From Parvibaculum sp046297875 (GTDB taxonomy: Bacteria; Pseudomonadota; Alphaproteobacteria; Parvibaculales; Parvibaculaceae): DNA of 64,000 nt. The notes under the pieces are model-generated. The model ran no database searches. It saw only the letters and a program-made list of their open reading frames with translations, and was not told the origin of the DNA. Shown in pieces: positions 40,663 through 48,630 of the stretch. Position numbers and translations under genes: made by a program. The DNA lies in NCBI RefSeq assembly GCF_046297875.1, contig NZ_JBKBHD010000001.1, forward strand, positions 558,001 to 622,000, read 5' to 3'. Each line of letters opens with the position of its first letter. Positions within the stretch are counted from its first letter, which is position 1.

Positions 40663-42039
40663 TCAGGCGCCATATCTGCGGCGGATAAGGTGATAAAGGG
40701 CGCGGATGCCCTGGGCCTCGCCACCGACGGGGCGGCCGGGCCGCGGCTTCGGCGCCCAGCCATAAATGTCGAAATGAACGTAAGAGCGGGCCTTTTCGAC
40801 GAAGCGGCGCAGGAAAAGCGCTGCCGTGACCGAGCCTGCAAAAGGCCCGTCCGAGACGTGGTTTACATCGGCGATCTTGCTTTCGAGCCAGCTGTCATAG
40901 GGCTTCCAGAGCGGCATCCGCCACATCGGATCTGCCATGGCCACGGCGGAGGCGGCGAGTTCGCCGGCCAGCGCCTCGTCATCGGTATAAAAGGGCGGGA
41001 GGTCCGGCCCGAGCGCCGTGCGGGCGGCGCCTGTGAGCGTCGCCATGTCGATGATGAGATCGGGCACTTCGCTGTCGGCCTCGGTGAGCGCATCGGCGAG
41101 CACGAGGCGGCCTTCGGCATCGGTGTTGCCGATTTCGACGGTGATGCCCTTGCGACTCGGCAGCACGTCGCCCGGCCGGAAAGCATTGCCCGAAACGCTG
41201 TTCTCCACGGCGGGGATCAGCACACGCAGGCGAATGTCGAGCCGTGCTTCCATCAGCATCTGGGCGAGTGCAAGGACACAGGCCGCACCGCCCATATCCT
41301 TCTTCATCAGGAGCATGGCGCTTGAAGGCTTGAGATCGAGGCCGCCCGTATCGAAGCAGACGCCCTTGCCGACCAGTGTGACCTTCGGCGCCTCCGCCCT
41401 GCCCCAGCGCATGTCGATCAATCGTGGCGCAATGGCGGCCGCTCGGCCCACGGCATGGATCATCGGATAGTTTTCCGCGAGCAGCGCTTCGCCCTCGATC
41501 ACCTTGAACTCAGCGCCCTGTGCCTCGGCGACGTGGGCGGCGGCGGCGGCCAGATCGGCGGGGCCCATGTCGCCTGCCGGTGTGTTGATGAGATCGCGGG
41601 CAAGGAAGGTTGCGCGCGCAAGGCGGCTCACCTCCTCGCCATCGACGCCATCGGGCAGCACAAGGCGCGGCCAGTCGCGCGGGTTTCCGGAATAGCGCGT
41701 GAAGCGATAGGTGCCGAGCGCGAAACCGAACGCGGCCTTCTCAGCCTCGATGTGAATATCACCCGCAAGCCGATAGTCGCCGAGCGGCAGGGCGGCAGGA
41801 AGCGCGCCGGTGACGAAGGCATCGCTGCCATCGCCGAGGCCGAGCAGGACGCCCGCAAGCCCGCCCGAGCCATCCGGCAGCAGCAGAACCTTGCCGGCCT
41901 CACCCTTGAAGCCTGAGGTTGCGACCCAGGCAGCACCCGGCCCGGCATGGGTTTCGCACCAGTTGCCCGTGTCGCCTGTGCGCACGAGCCAGACCGGCGT
42001 GGCCGCCGCATCCTTCCGGGAGATGAAAATGTCGAGCAA
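40663..42039 (-). CDS. Leucyl aminopeptidase family protein (M17)
   Basis: A di-zinc M17 exopeptidase releasing N-terminal residues from peptides. The 458-residue protein has a variable N-domain and the C-terminal catalytic core with KGVCFDTGGLDLKPSSAM and MKKDMGG blocks, and the signature NTDAEGRLVLADAL. No in-frame ATG occurs at the N-terminus; TTG at 42039 gives MLDIFISRKDAAATP and is my choice, with a longer TTG at 42123 possible. It is divergent from the GST gene. The neighbourhood of peptide importer and C40 peptidase suggests use of imported peptides, but cytosolic protein turnover is as likely. Confidence 0.85.
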   Translation of the reverse strand: MLDIFISRKDAAATPVWLVRTGDTGNWCETHAGPGAAWVATSGFKGEAGKVLLLPDGSGGLAGVLLGLGDGSDAFVTGALPAALPLGDYRLAGDIHIEAEKAAFGFALGTYRFTRYSGNPRDWPRLVLPDGVDGEEVSRLARATFLARDLINTPAGDMGPADLAAAAAHVAEAQGAEFKVIEGEALLAENYPMIHAVGRAAAIAPRLIDMRWGRAEAPKVTLVGKGVCFDTGGLDLKPSSAMLLMKKDMGGAACVLALAQMLMEARLDIRLRVLIPAVENSVSGNAFRPGDVLPSRKGITVEIGNTDAEGRLVLADALTEADSEVPDLIIDMATLTGAARTALGPDLPPFYTDDEALAGELAASAVAMADPMWRMPLWKPYDSWLESKIADVNHVSDGPFAGSVTAALFLRRFVEKARSYVHFDIYGWAPKPRPGRPVGGEAQGIRALYHLIRRRYGA

Positions 42040-42157
42040 GGGCGTATCCGTCCGGCTTCGAGGAAAGAGATGATTTCGCTGGCTCGAAACCTTATAGAGT
42101 GGCCGGAATGCCCGCAACGGCAAGCCTTACAAGCATGCAGGGAAGCGAGAGAGACCA

Positions 42158-42838
42158 ATGAGCGCCTATGAGTTCGAACTGGTGATCGGCGACAAGAACT
42201 GGTCGAGCTGGAGCCTCCGGCCATGGCTCCTGATGCGGCAGGCAGGCATTCCCTTCAGGGAAACCTCAATCCGGCTGCGGCAGGAGGACACCAAGGCGCA
42301 AATCCTTGCCCACGCGCCGGCGGGCCAGGTGCCCGCGCTCAAATGGCGCGATGTGGTGATCGGGGACTCGCTGGCGATTTGCGAGACGATTGCGGACCTC
42401 TATCCGGCAAAGAACCTCTGGCCTGCGGACGGCGTGGCGCGGGCGGTGGCACGCAGTGCGGCGGCGGAAATGCATTCCGGTTTTCAGGATCTTCGCCGCG
42501 ACATGCCGATGTCGATCCTCGACCGTTTTCCCGGCGAGGGGCACAGCGAGGGGGCGCTTGCCAATGCGCGGCGCGCGATCGAGATATGGCGCGGGGCGCG
42601 GCACCGCTTCGGGCGGCAGGCAGCGCAGGATCACGGTTTCCTGTTCGGGCGCTTCGGCGTTGCGGATGCGATGTATGCGCCGGTCGTGACCCGGTTTCAA
42701 ACCTATGGCGTCGATCTTGAAGCGCTGGGCGACGATGGCACGGCGCGCGCCTACATGGAGGCGATCCTGACACTGCCCGCCATGCGCGACTGGATCGAGG
42801 GCGCGGCGGCGGAAGAAAAGGCGAAGGCCGGCGCTTAA
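42158..42838 (+). CDS. Glutathione S-transferase family protein
   Basis: A 226-residue GST with an N-terminal thioredoxin-like domain (IGDKNWSSWSLRPWLLMR, Ser in the catalytic position near residue 15-18) and PAGQVPALKW / GDSLAICETIADLYP for glutathione binding, then a helical C-domain. The NWSSWSLRP start is typical of an alphaproteobacterial subgroup near the zeta/beta classes. It probably conjugates or isomerises an electrophile in the cytoplasm. It stands alone on the plus strand and its 3' end overlaps the TAXI gene's 3' end by a few bases (convergent overlap 42835-42838). Confidence 0.9.
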   Translation: MSAYEFELVIGDKNWSSWSLRPWLLMRQAGIPFRETSIRLRQEDTKAQILAHAPAGQVPALKWRDVVIGDSLAICETIADLYPAKNLWPADGVARAVARSAAAEMHSGFQDLRRDMPMSILDRFPGEGHSEGALANARRAIEIWRGARHRFGRQAAQDHGFLFGRFGVADAMYAPVVTRFQTYGVDLEALGDDGTARAYMEAILTLPAMRDWIEGAAAEEKAKAGA

Positions 42839-43989
42839 GGTCTTTCCGGCGCCGGGCCGGGCGGCAGGGCACCATTCTCGACAAGGCCGCGCGCTGCATA
42901 ATACCGGGCGGCCCCTTCATGCAAAGGCACGGGCAGCGAGGCGATGGCGAAGCGTTCCGCCTCGCCTGCATTGCCAGGCAGAAGACCGGCAAGGCCGGAG
43001 CCCGACAGCAGCTGCCGGTTGCCCGGATAGAACAGCGTCTCCGTGATGCGGTAGACGAGATCGGCATCGACACTCTCGTTCACCACCCAGATCATCGAGA
43101 CGCCGAGCGTGCGCGTTTCGGGAATGAAGCGATAGAGCCCGTCGGGAATTTCGACCTGCTGGAAGTTCGAACCGGGGCGGACGAGCTGCTGCAGCTCATC
43201 ATCATCGAGCGGTACGATATCGATGGCGCCGCGATCAGCGAGGCTCGCAATCTCCGCAGAGGGCAGCGCATCGACGAGGAAGAATGCATCAAGCTGGCCG
43301 CGCAGCAGAAGGTCGATCGCAGTGGGCGTATCATTTTCGAAGAGCTGCACGGTGCGGCGGCCAAGGCTGTGAACCGCGAGGACCGGAAGGGCCGCCTCGC
43401 GCGTGCCCGAGCCGATGGATCCAACCGAGACGCGCATGTCCTTCAGATCGGCGATGCCACCGATCTCGGCATTGCGGCGGGCGACGAGATAAAGCGCTTC
43501 GCGGTAGACGCCGGCGATGGCGCGCAGATTGCGCACAGGCGGCTCGCCGCGAAAGGGCGTTTCCGCGCGCGTGGCCAGATCGAGCACGGGGGCGGCGACG
43601 AGCGCGGATTCGAAATGCTGCGAACTGACAGCGCGTACATTCGCAACCGGACCGGCAGAGGATTTCGCCACCGCAACAAGCCCCGCCACGCCGCAGGGCA
43701 GGCCCCGCTCGCAGCGCGGCGTGCCGGGCGGGCGGCTGATCGCGGCGGCAAGCCGCTCGCCGACGGCGAAATATTCATCGCCCGGACTTCCCGTGCCGAT
43801 CTGGAAGAATGTCACTTTCTCGGGCGGCTCCACGAGGCTGGAAGGCGGGATCAGATAGACAAAAAGGGCGAGCGCCAGAAAGCCAGCGACACCAATCCCG
43901 GCGAGCACGGTGCGTGCGCTCAGCCTTGCGGCCGCGACGGCCCGCGCTGCCTTCGCTGCCCTGCTCCTGATCTCGTTGATCTTCATCAT
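42835..43989 (-). CDS. TAXI-family TRAP-type solute-binding protein, orphan
   Basis: A 384-residue protein of the TAXI (TRAP-associated extracytoplasmic immunogenic) family. A basic N-terminus is followed by a hydrophobic segment (about 28-48, AGIGVAGFLALALFVYLIPP) that looks like an anchor rather than a cleaved signal. IGTGSPGDEYFAVGERLA is the TAXI substrate-binding start and GSIGSGTREAALPVL a second block. No TRAP membrane subunits (fused 4TM/12TM) lie nearby, so it is an orphan: it may serve a distant transporter or act in sensing. It is divergent from tadD. Confidence 0.85.
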   Translation of the reverse strand: MMKINEIRSRAAKAARAVAAARLSARTVLAGIGVAGFLALALFVYLIPPSSLVEPPEKVTFFQIGTGSPGDEYFAVGERLAAAISRPPGTPRCERGLPCGVAGLVAVAKSSAGPVANVRAVSSQHFESALVAAPVLDLATRAETPFRGEPPVRNLRAIAGVYREALYLVARRNAEIGGIADLKDMRVSVGSIGSGTREAALPVLAVHSLGRRTVQLFENDTPTAIDLLLRGQLDAFFLVDALPSAEIASLADRGAIDIVPLDDDELQQLVRPGSNFQQVEIPDGLYRFIPETRTLGVSMIWVVNESVDADLVYRITETLFYPGNRQLLSGSGLAGLLPGNAGEAERFAIASLPVPLHEGAARYYAARGLVENGALPPGPAPERP

Positions 43990-44055
43990 CTCTCCGTTCC
44001 TCGGCCGCTCCGGGCGGTTTCAGCGAACGCCCCCGCGTTTCCGGCCTCCTTATAA

Positions 44056-44070
44056 TTAATCATTTCTTGA
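44056..44070. promoter_or_regulatory. CtrA-like box upstream of tadD (one mismatch)
   Basis: TTAA-TCATTTC-TTGA, seven of eight consensus bases of TTAA-N7-TTAA with correct spacing, 86 bp before the tadD ATG and 67 bp from the divergent TAXI gene. A CtrA role is inferred from the match and the Tad context. Confidence 0.5.
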
Positions 44071-44155
44071 CCGCTCTGGAGCAAAATCGGGATCGAACCA
44101 GGGCCTGCGCCCGGCGCAGGCCCCTTCCCGCTTCACGAACCGGGACCGGAACCCC

Positions 44156-45100
44156 ATGAGCCCCAAGATCACGCGACGCTCCCATCGCAAAATTCCCGGC
44201 CGCTGGCTCATCACCACGAGTCTCTGCTCGGCGCTGGCCCTTTCGGGCTGTGCGACGACGGAAGCCGGGTCTGCAGCTTCCGCCTCGCCACGTGCGGCTG
44301 CCGAGGCGCAGATCGGCGAACCAGCCTTGCGTAGAGCCGCCATCGAAAGCACAAAGACACAGGATTATGTCGCCGCGGCGGCCTACTGGGGAGAGCTTTA
44401 CGAGCGCAATCCCGCAGATGCCGACACCGCGATCAGCTATTCGCGGGCGCTGCGGCAGATCGGCTCGGTCGATCAGTCGCTGATGGTCATGCAGGGGAGC
44501 CATCTGCGTCATCCCGACCATGCGGGCGTACTTGCGGAATTTGGCAAGGCGCTGACCGCGGGCGCGAGGCCCGACCAGGCAGCGGCCATTCTTTCGGCTG
44601 CCGCACACAAGGATCCCCGCGACTGGACGATCCTTTCCGCGCTCGGCGTCTCCCTCGACCAGATGGGCCGCTACGACGAGGCGAAGGCGCAATACAACGC
44701 CGCGCTGGAGCTTTCACCGGACAATCCTTCCGTGCTGACCAATCTCGGTCTTTCCTACGCGCTGACCGGTGATCTCGACATGGCGGAGCGGACGCTGCGC
44801 CGCGCGGTCGCCAATGCGCGGGCCGACGCCTATGCGCGGCAGAACCTTGCGATCGTGCTCGGCCTCAAGGGCGAGTTCGACGAGGCCGAACGCCTTGCGC
44901 GGGCCGATCTACCGGCCAATGTGGCAGACGGCAACATGGCCTATCTGCGCTCCATGCTCTCGCAGCCGGCGCTGTGGAAGAAGATGGAAGAACTCGACCG
45001 GGAGAAGGCTGAAGAAAGCCCGGCACCGGCCAAGCCCGCGGCGCGCGATGACGACAAGGTGTCGTTCCTGCCGCCCGAGACAATCGTGTCGATCGAGTAG
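44156..45100 (+). CDS. tadD: Tad pilus assembly lipoprotein TadD (TPR)
   Basis: A 314-residue TPR lipoprotein needed for Flp/Tad pilus assembly. The signal ends in the lipobox LSGC (about residue 32), followed by several TPR units (for example LSALGVSLDQMGRYDEAKAQ and VLTNLGLSYALTGDLDMAER), and a Lys/Pro/Ala-rich tail. TadD probably stabilises the outer-membrane secretin. The start at 44156 precedes a positively charged signal region. It is separate from, and convergent with, the main cpa/tad operon; a terminator at 45125 lies between. Confidence 0.9.
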   Translation: MSPKITRRSHRKIPGRWLITTSLCSALALSGCATTEAGSAASASPRAAAEAQIGEPALRRAAIESTKTQDYVAAAAYWGELYERNPADADTAISYSRALRQIGSVDQSLMVMQGSHLRHPDHAGVLAEFGKALTAGARPDQAAAILSAAAHKDPRDWTILSALGVSLDQMGRYDEAKAQYNAALELSPDNPSVLTNLGLSYALTGDLDMAERTLRRAVANARADAYARQNLAIVLGLKGEFDEAERLARADLPANVADGNMAYLRSMLSQPALWKKMEELDREKAEESPAPAKPAARDDDKVSFLPPETIVSIE

Positions 45101-45124
45101 ACCTGTCCTTCATCAGACGAGAAA

Positions 45125-45151
45125 GGCGCCTGAATCCTCAGGCGTCTTTTT
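45125..45151 (+). terminator. Intrinsic terminator between tadD and tadC
   Basis: A 9-bp stem GGCGCCTGA/TCAGGCGTC (one wobble) with loop ATCC, followed by TTTTT. Confidence 0.9.
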
Positions 45152-45174
45152 CATTTGCACCATGCCGGTGCGGT

Positions 45175-46152
45175 TCAGAGAGTCGCCATGGTCTTGATGA
45201 TCGCCGGGCCGAGAATGACGGCGAAGAGAACCGGCAGGAAGAAGACGATCATCGGCACGGTGAGCTTCGGCGGCAGACCGGCGGCCTTCTTCTCGGCTTC
45301 CGACATGCGAATATCGCGGTTTTCCTGCGCCATGATGCGCAGGGCCTGGCCGAGCGGCGTACCGTAGCGCTCCGCCTGAATAAGACTTGTCGAGACGGCC
45401 TTCACGCCGGGAAGGCCCGTGCGCTTTGCAAGATTCTCGTACGCAGCGCGGCGCTCCTGCAGATAGGAGAGTTCGGCGGTGGTGAGTGCAAGTTCTTCGG
45501 CGAGTTCCACCGACTGGCTGCCGATTTCAGCCGCGACCTTCTGGAAGGCCGCCTCGATCGACATGCCGCTTTCGACACAGATGAGCAGCAGGTCGAGCGC
45601 ATCGGGGAAGGCCTTACGGATCGAGTCCTGGCGACGCGTAATCACGTTCTGCACAAATACATTGGGCAGATAGAAGCCGATGAAGGCCGCAGCACAGGAG
45701 ATGGCGAAGCGCGCAACCGGAGCAAGGCCGAGATCGTCCACGAAGGCGAGATATAGCAATGTCAGCAGAAACAGGATCGGCGGCATGACAAAGCGAAAGA
45801 AGATAAAGGTATACATCGGACCCGGACCGCGGAAACCCGCCTGACGAAGTTTCTCGCGGATCTCCGCATTCTCAAGCATACGGCCCGAGGCGAAGCGCTC
45901 CACCACTTCCTTCACAAAGCCCTTCGGCGTGTGGCGCAGCCGCGTGCGCTCCTGCGCCAGCGCCTCGCGGGCACGGGCGCGCATGGCTTCGCGCTCTGTC
46001 GAGACATATTTCATGCGCGTCGAAAGCTTGTCGCCTGAGACGAAGGACGCCGCCAGCGTGAGGATCGTCGCAAAGGCTGCAATCGCCGTGAGCAGCATGA
46101 CGATGCTCTCGACGTTCATCAGGCTTGCAGCGATATCAAAGGCGGATGTCAT
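45175..46152 (-). CDS. tadC: Tad secretion-system inner-membrane protein TadC
   Basis: Platform protein of the Tad pilus, 325 residues, of the GspF/type II secretion F family. It has an N-terminal membrane helix, a central cytoplasmic GspF domain (LLLICVESGMSIEAAFQKVA onward) and C-terminal helices (LTVPMIVFFLPVLFAVILGPAII). It should interact with TadB and the ATPase TadA/CpaF. The gene is the last of the cpaA-B-C-D-E-F-tadB-tadC operon and lies 9 bp after tadB. No adjacent gene is missing from the operon. Confidence 0.93.
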   Translation of the reverse strand: MTSAFDIAASLMNVESIVMLLTAIAAFATILTLAASFVSGDKLSTRMKYVSTEREAMRARAREALAQERTRLRHTPKGFVKEVVERFASGRMLENAEIREKLRQAGFRGPGPMYTFIFFRFVMPPILFLLTLLYLAFVDDLGLAPVARFAISCAAAFIGFYLPNVFVQNVITRRQDSIRKAFPDALDLLLICVESGMSIEAAFQKVAAEIGSQSVELAEELALTTAELSYLQERRAAYENLAKRTGLPGVKAVSTSLIQAERYGTPLGQALRIMAQENRDIRMSEAEKKAAGLPPKLTVPMIVFFLPVLFAVILGPAIIKTMATL

Positions 46153-46161
46153 ATCCCGTTC

Positions 46162-47148
46162 CTAGAACTTGAAGTCGATCATCTTCTTCATGATGAAGAC
46201 GCCTATGGCCATCCATGTCAGGCTGGCGGCGATGATCAGGTTTCCGGCTGTGGTTGTAAACAGAACGGTCATGTAGTCGGGCGAGCTAAAATAGATCAGC
46301 AGCATGACGGCGGGCGGCAGCGAACCGATGATGCCGGCAGACGCCTTGGCTTCCTGCGACATGGCCTGAATCTTGGCGCGCATCTTCTTGCGCTCGCGCA
46401 GCACCTTGGAGAGATTGCCAAGCGCCTCGGAGAGATTGCCACCCGTCTTCTGCTGGATCGACAGAACGATCATGAAGAAATTCACCTCCGGCAGCGGCAT
46501 CCGCTCGAAAATCTTTTCGAGACCCTGTTCGAGTGTGACGCCGACGCGCTGCGCCTCGACCAGTCCCTGAAACTCCGTGCGCACGGGCTCCGGCGCTTCA
46601 TTTGCGATCAGCCGCAGACAGTCGTTCACCGGCAGGCCTGACTTCACACCGCGCACGATCACGTCGATCGAGTTTGCAAACTCTTCGGCAAAGGCCTTCT
46701 GACGACGCTTGACGAGAAAGGAAAGAAACCAGCGCGGCAGGCCGAAGGCAGCGGCGAAGCCGCCAAGGACGGAAACCAGCGCGGACATGCCGGTGACAAA
46801 AAGCAGAAGCATGGCGACGGCGCCGGCAATGGCGCTTCCGATATAGAAGTCACGTACTTCGATATCGAGGCCTGCCCGCTCGATGCGGGTGCGCAGCGGA
46901 ATGCGCTTCTTCTGTTCCTTCTGCTTTTGCTCAAGGTCTTTCAGCGTGTCCTGCACCTGCTTGCGGCGCTTGTCGCTGTTGTCCACTTCGCTTTCGGCAG
47001 GCGTGAGACGCGCCTTCCCGGCGCGCGAGACACGCGCGACGCGCTGCTGCGATTTCGATTCGCCGCCGACAAAGACGAAACCCACGCCGCCAATGCCGAT
47101 GGCTGCGAGAACCGCGATCCCGAAGATCATCAGCGTTGCCTGATCCAT
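46162..47148 (-). CDS. tadB: Tad secretion-system inner-membrane protein TadB
   Basis: A 328-residue GspF-family platform protein, partner of TadC. It begins with a hydrophobic helix (MIFGIAVLAAIGIGGVGFVF), has a charged coiled segment (residues 40-90), further membrane helices near 105-150, the GspF domain with VRGVKSGLPVNDCLRLIA, and a C-terminal helix pair. The ATG at 47148 lies 11 bp after the cpaF stop. Upstream in-frame readings would fall inside cpaF and were rejected. Confidence 0.93.
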   Translation of the reverse strand: MDQATLMIFGIAVLAAIGIGGVGFVFVGGESKSQQRVARVSRAGKARLTPAESEVDNSDKRRKQVQDTLKDLEQKQKEQKKRIPLRTRIERAGLDIEVRDFYIGSAIAGAVAMLLLFVTGMSALVSVLGGFAAAFGLPRWFLSFLVKRRQKAFAEEFANSIDVIVRGVKSGLPVNDCLRLIANEAPEPVRTEFQGLVEAQRVGVTLEQGLEKIFERMPLPEVNFFMIVLSIQQKTGGNLSEALGNLSKVLRERKKMRAKIQAMSQEAKASAGIIGSLPPAVMLLIYFSSPDYMTVLFTTTAGNLIIAASLTWMAIGVFIMKKMIDFKF

Positions 47149-47159
47149 CGGCGCGCCCC

Positions 47160-48617
47160 TCAGCCCTGGGCGCGGTCGAGGGCGGCCGCCAATGCGTGAT
47201 GCTGATTGTAGTAACGGGCGCGATCCCAGAAAGACGGACGCGCAATGCCCGTGGAGCGATGCTTGCCGATGATACGGCCTGTCTCGTCTTCGCCATCGAT
47301 ATCGTAGACGAACAGGTCCTGAGTGATGATGACATCGCCTTCCGTGCCGAGCACTTCGGTAATGTGCGTGATGCGGCGCGATCCGTCTCGCAGACGGGCC
47401 GCCTGAATGACCACGTCGATGGAGCCGCAAATCATTTCCCGGATCGTCTTGGAGGGAAGCTGGTAGCCGCCCATCGTGATCATGCTCTCAAGACGCGACA
47501 GGGCTTCGCGCGGGCTGTTCGCATGCAGCGTGCCCATGGAACCGTCATGGCCGGTATTCATGGCCTGAAGCAGGTCGAAGGCTTCGGGTCCGCGCACTTC
47601 GCCGACGATGATGCGCTCGGGGCGCATGCGCAGACAGTTGCGGACGAGTTCGGTCATCGTGACCTGGCCCTGCCCTTCGAGGTTCGGCGGGCGCGTTTCG
47701 AGACGCACCACATGGGGCTGCTGAAGCTGGAGCTCGGCGGCATCTTCGCAGGTGATGACGCGCTCATCTGCCTCGATGAAGCCAGTGAGACAGTTCAGCA
47801 GCGTCGTCTTGCCGGAGCCCGTACCGCCGGAGATCAGCACGTTGCAGCGCACCTTGCCGATGATGCCGAGAACATCGGCACCTTCCTGCGAAATCGAATT
47901 GTACTGAACGAGATCCGCCATCGTCAGCTTGTCGCGGCGGAACTTTCGGATAGTGAGCGCCGGTCCGTCGATCGAGAGCGGCGGCACAATCACGTTCACG
48001 CGAGACCCATCCGGCAGGCGCGCGTCACATATTGGGCTCGACTCGTCGACACGGCGGCCGACCTGGCTCACGATACGCTGACAGATATTCATCAGCTGGC
48101 TGTTGTCGCGGAAGCGGATATTGGTCAGCTCGACCTTGCCGTTCACTTCGATGAAGGTGCGGTCGCAGCCATTGACCATGATGTCGGCAATGTCGTCGCG
48201 GGCGAGCAAGGGCTCGAGCGGGCCATAACCCAGAACGTCGTTGCAGATGTCCTGCAGCAGGGCTTCCTGCTCGGAGATCGACATGACGACATTCTTGATC
48301 GACAGGATTTCGTTGACGATGTCGCGGATTTCCTCGCGCGCGCTTTCAGCGTCGAGCTGCGCAAGCTGCGTGAGGTCAATCGTGTCGATCAGTGCGTTGA
48401 AGATCGTCGTCTTGATCTGATAGTAGTTTTCAGAACGGTGATCGCCAGCGCGCGGCGAAGCGGGCTTTGCAACCGCGACGGGCTTGTGCGCCGGCGTCTT
48501 CGACGCCGCCGCAGGTGCAGAGGCGGATGGCGCGGCCGGACGCGACGGCTCTGCCGCGGCCGGCGCGGGCGCGGGCTTGCGTGCTACAGGCTGTCCTTCG
48601 CTTCGCCTACCAAACAC
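47160..48617 (-). CDS. cpaF: Tad pilus assembly ATPase TadA/CpaF (GTG start)
   Basis: Secretion ATPase (VirB11/PilT-like) powering pilus polymerisation, 485 residues. An Ala/Pro-rich N-tail of about 60 residues precedes the N-domain and the RecA-like core with Walker A SGGTGSGKTTLLN (about 265-277), Asp box TCEDAAELQL, Walker B IIVGEVRGPEA and His box TGHDGSMGTLHAN. GTG at 48617 is preceded by GGAGGT with proper spacing and is the true start. It follows cpaE by 13 bp. Identity as TadA/CpaF rather than VirB11 is supported by operon context. Confidence 0.96.
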   Translation of the reverse strand: MFGRRSEGQPVARKPAPAPAAAEPSRPAAPSASAPAAASKTPAHKPVAVAKPASPRAGDHRSENYYQIKTTIFNALIDTIDLTQLAQLDAESAREEIRDIVNEILSIKNVVMSISEQEALLQDICNDVLGYGPLEPLLARDDIADIMVNGCDRTFIEVNGKVELTNIRFRDNSQLMNICQRIVSQVGRRVDESSPICDARLPDGSRVNVIVPPLSIDGPALTIRKFRRDKLTMADLVQYNSISQEGADVLGIIGKVRCNVLISGGTGSGKTTLLNCLTGFIEADERVITCEDAAELQLQQPHVVRLETRPPNLEGQGQVTMTELVRNCLRMRPERIIVGEVRGPEAFDLLQAMNTGHDGSMGTLHANSPREALSRLESMITMGGYQLPSKTIREMICGSIDVVIQAARLRDGSRRITHITEVLGTEGDVIITQDLFVYDIDGEDETGRIIGKHRSTGIARPSFWDRARYYNQHHALAAALDRAQG

Positions 48618-48630
48618 GAGCTACCTCCGA

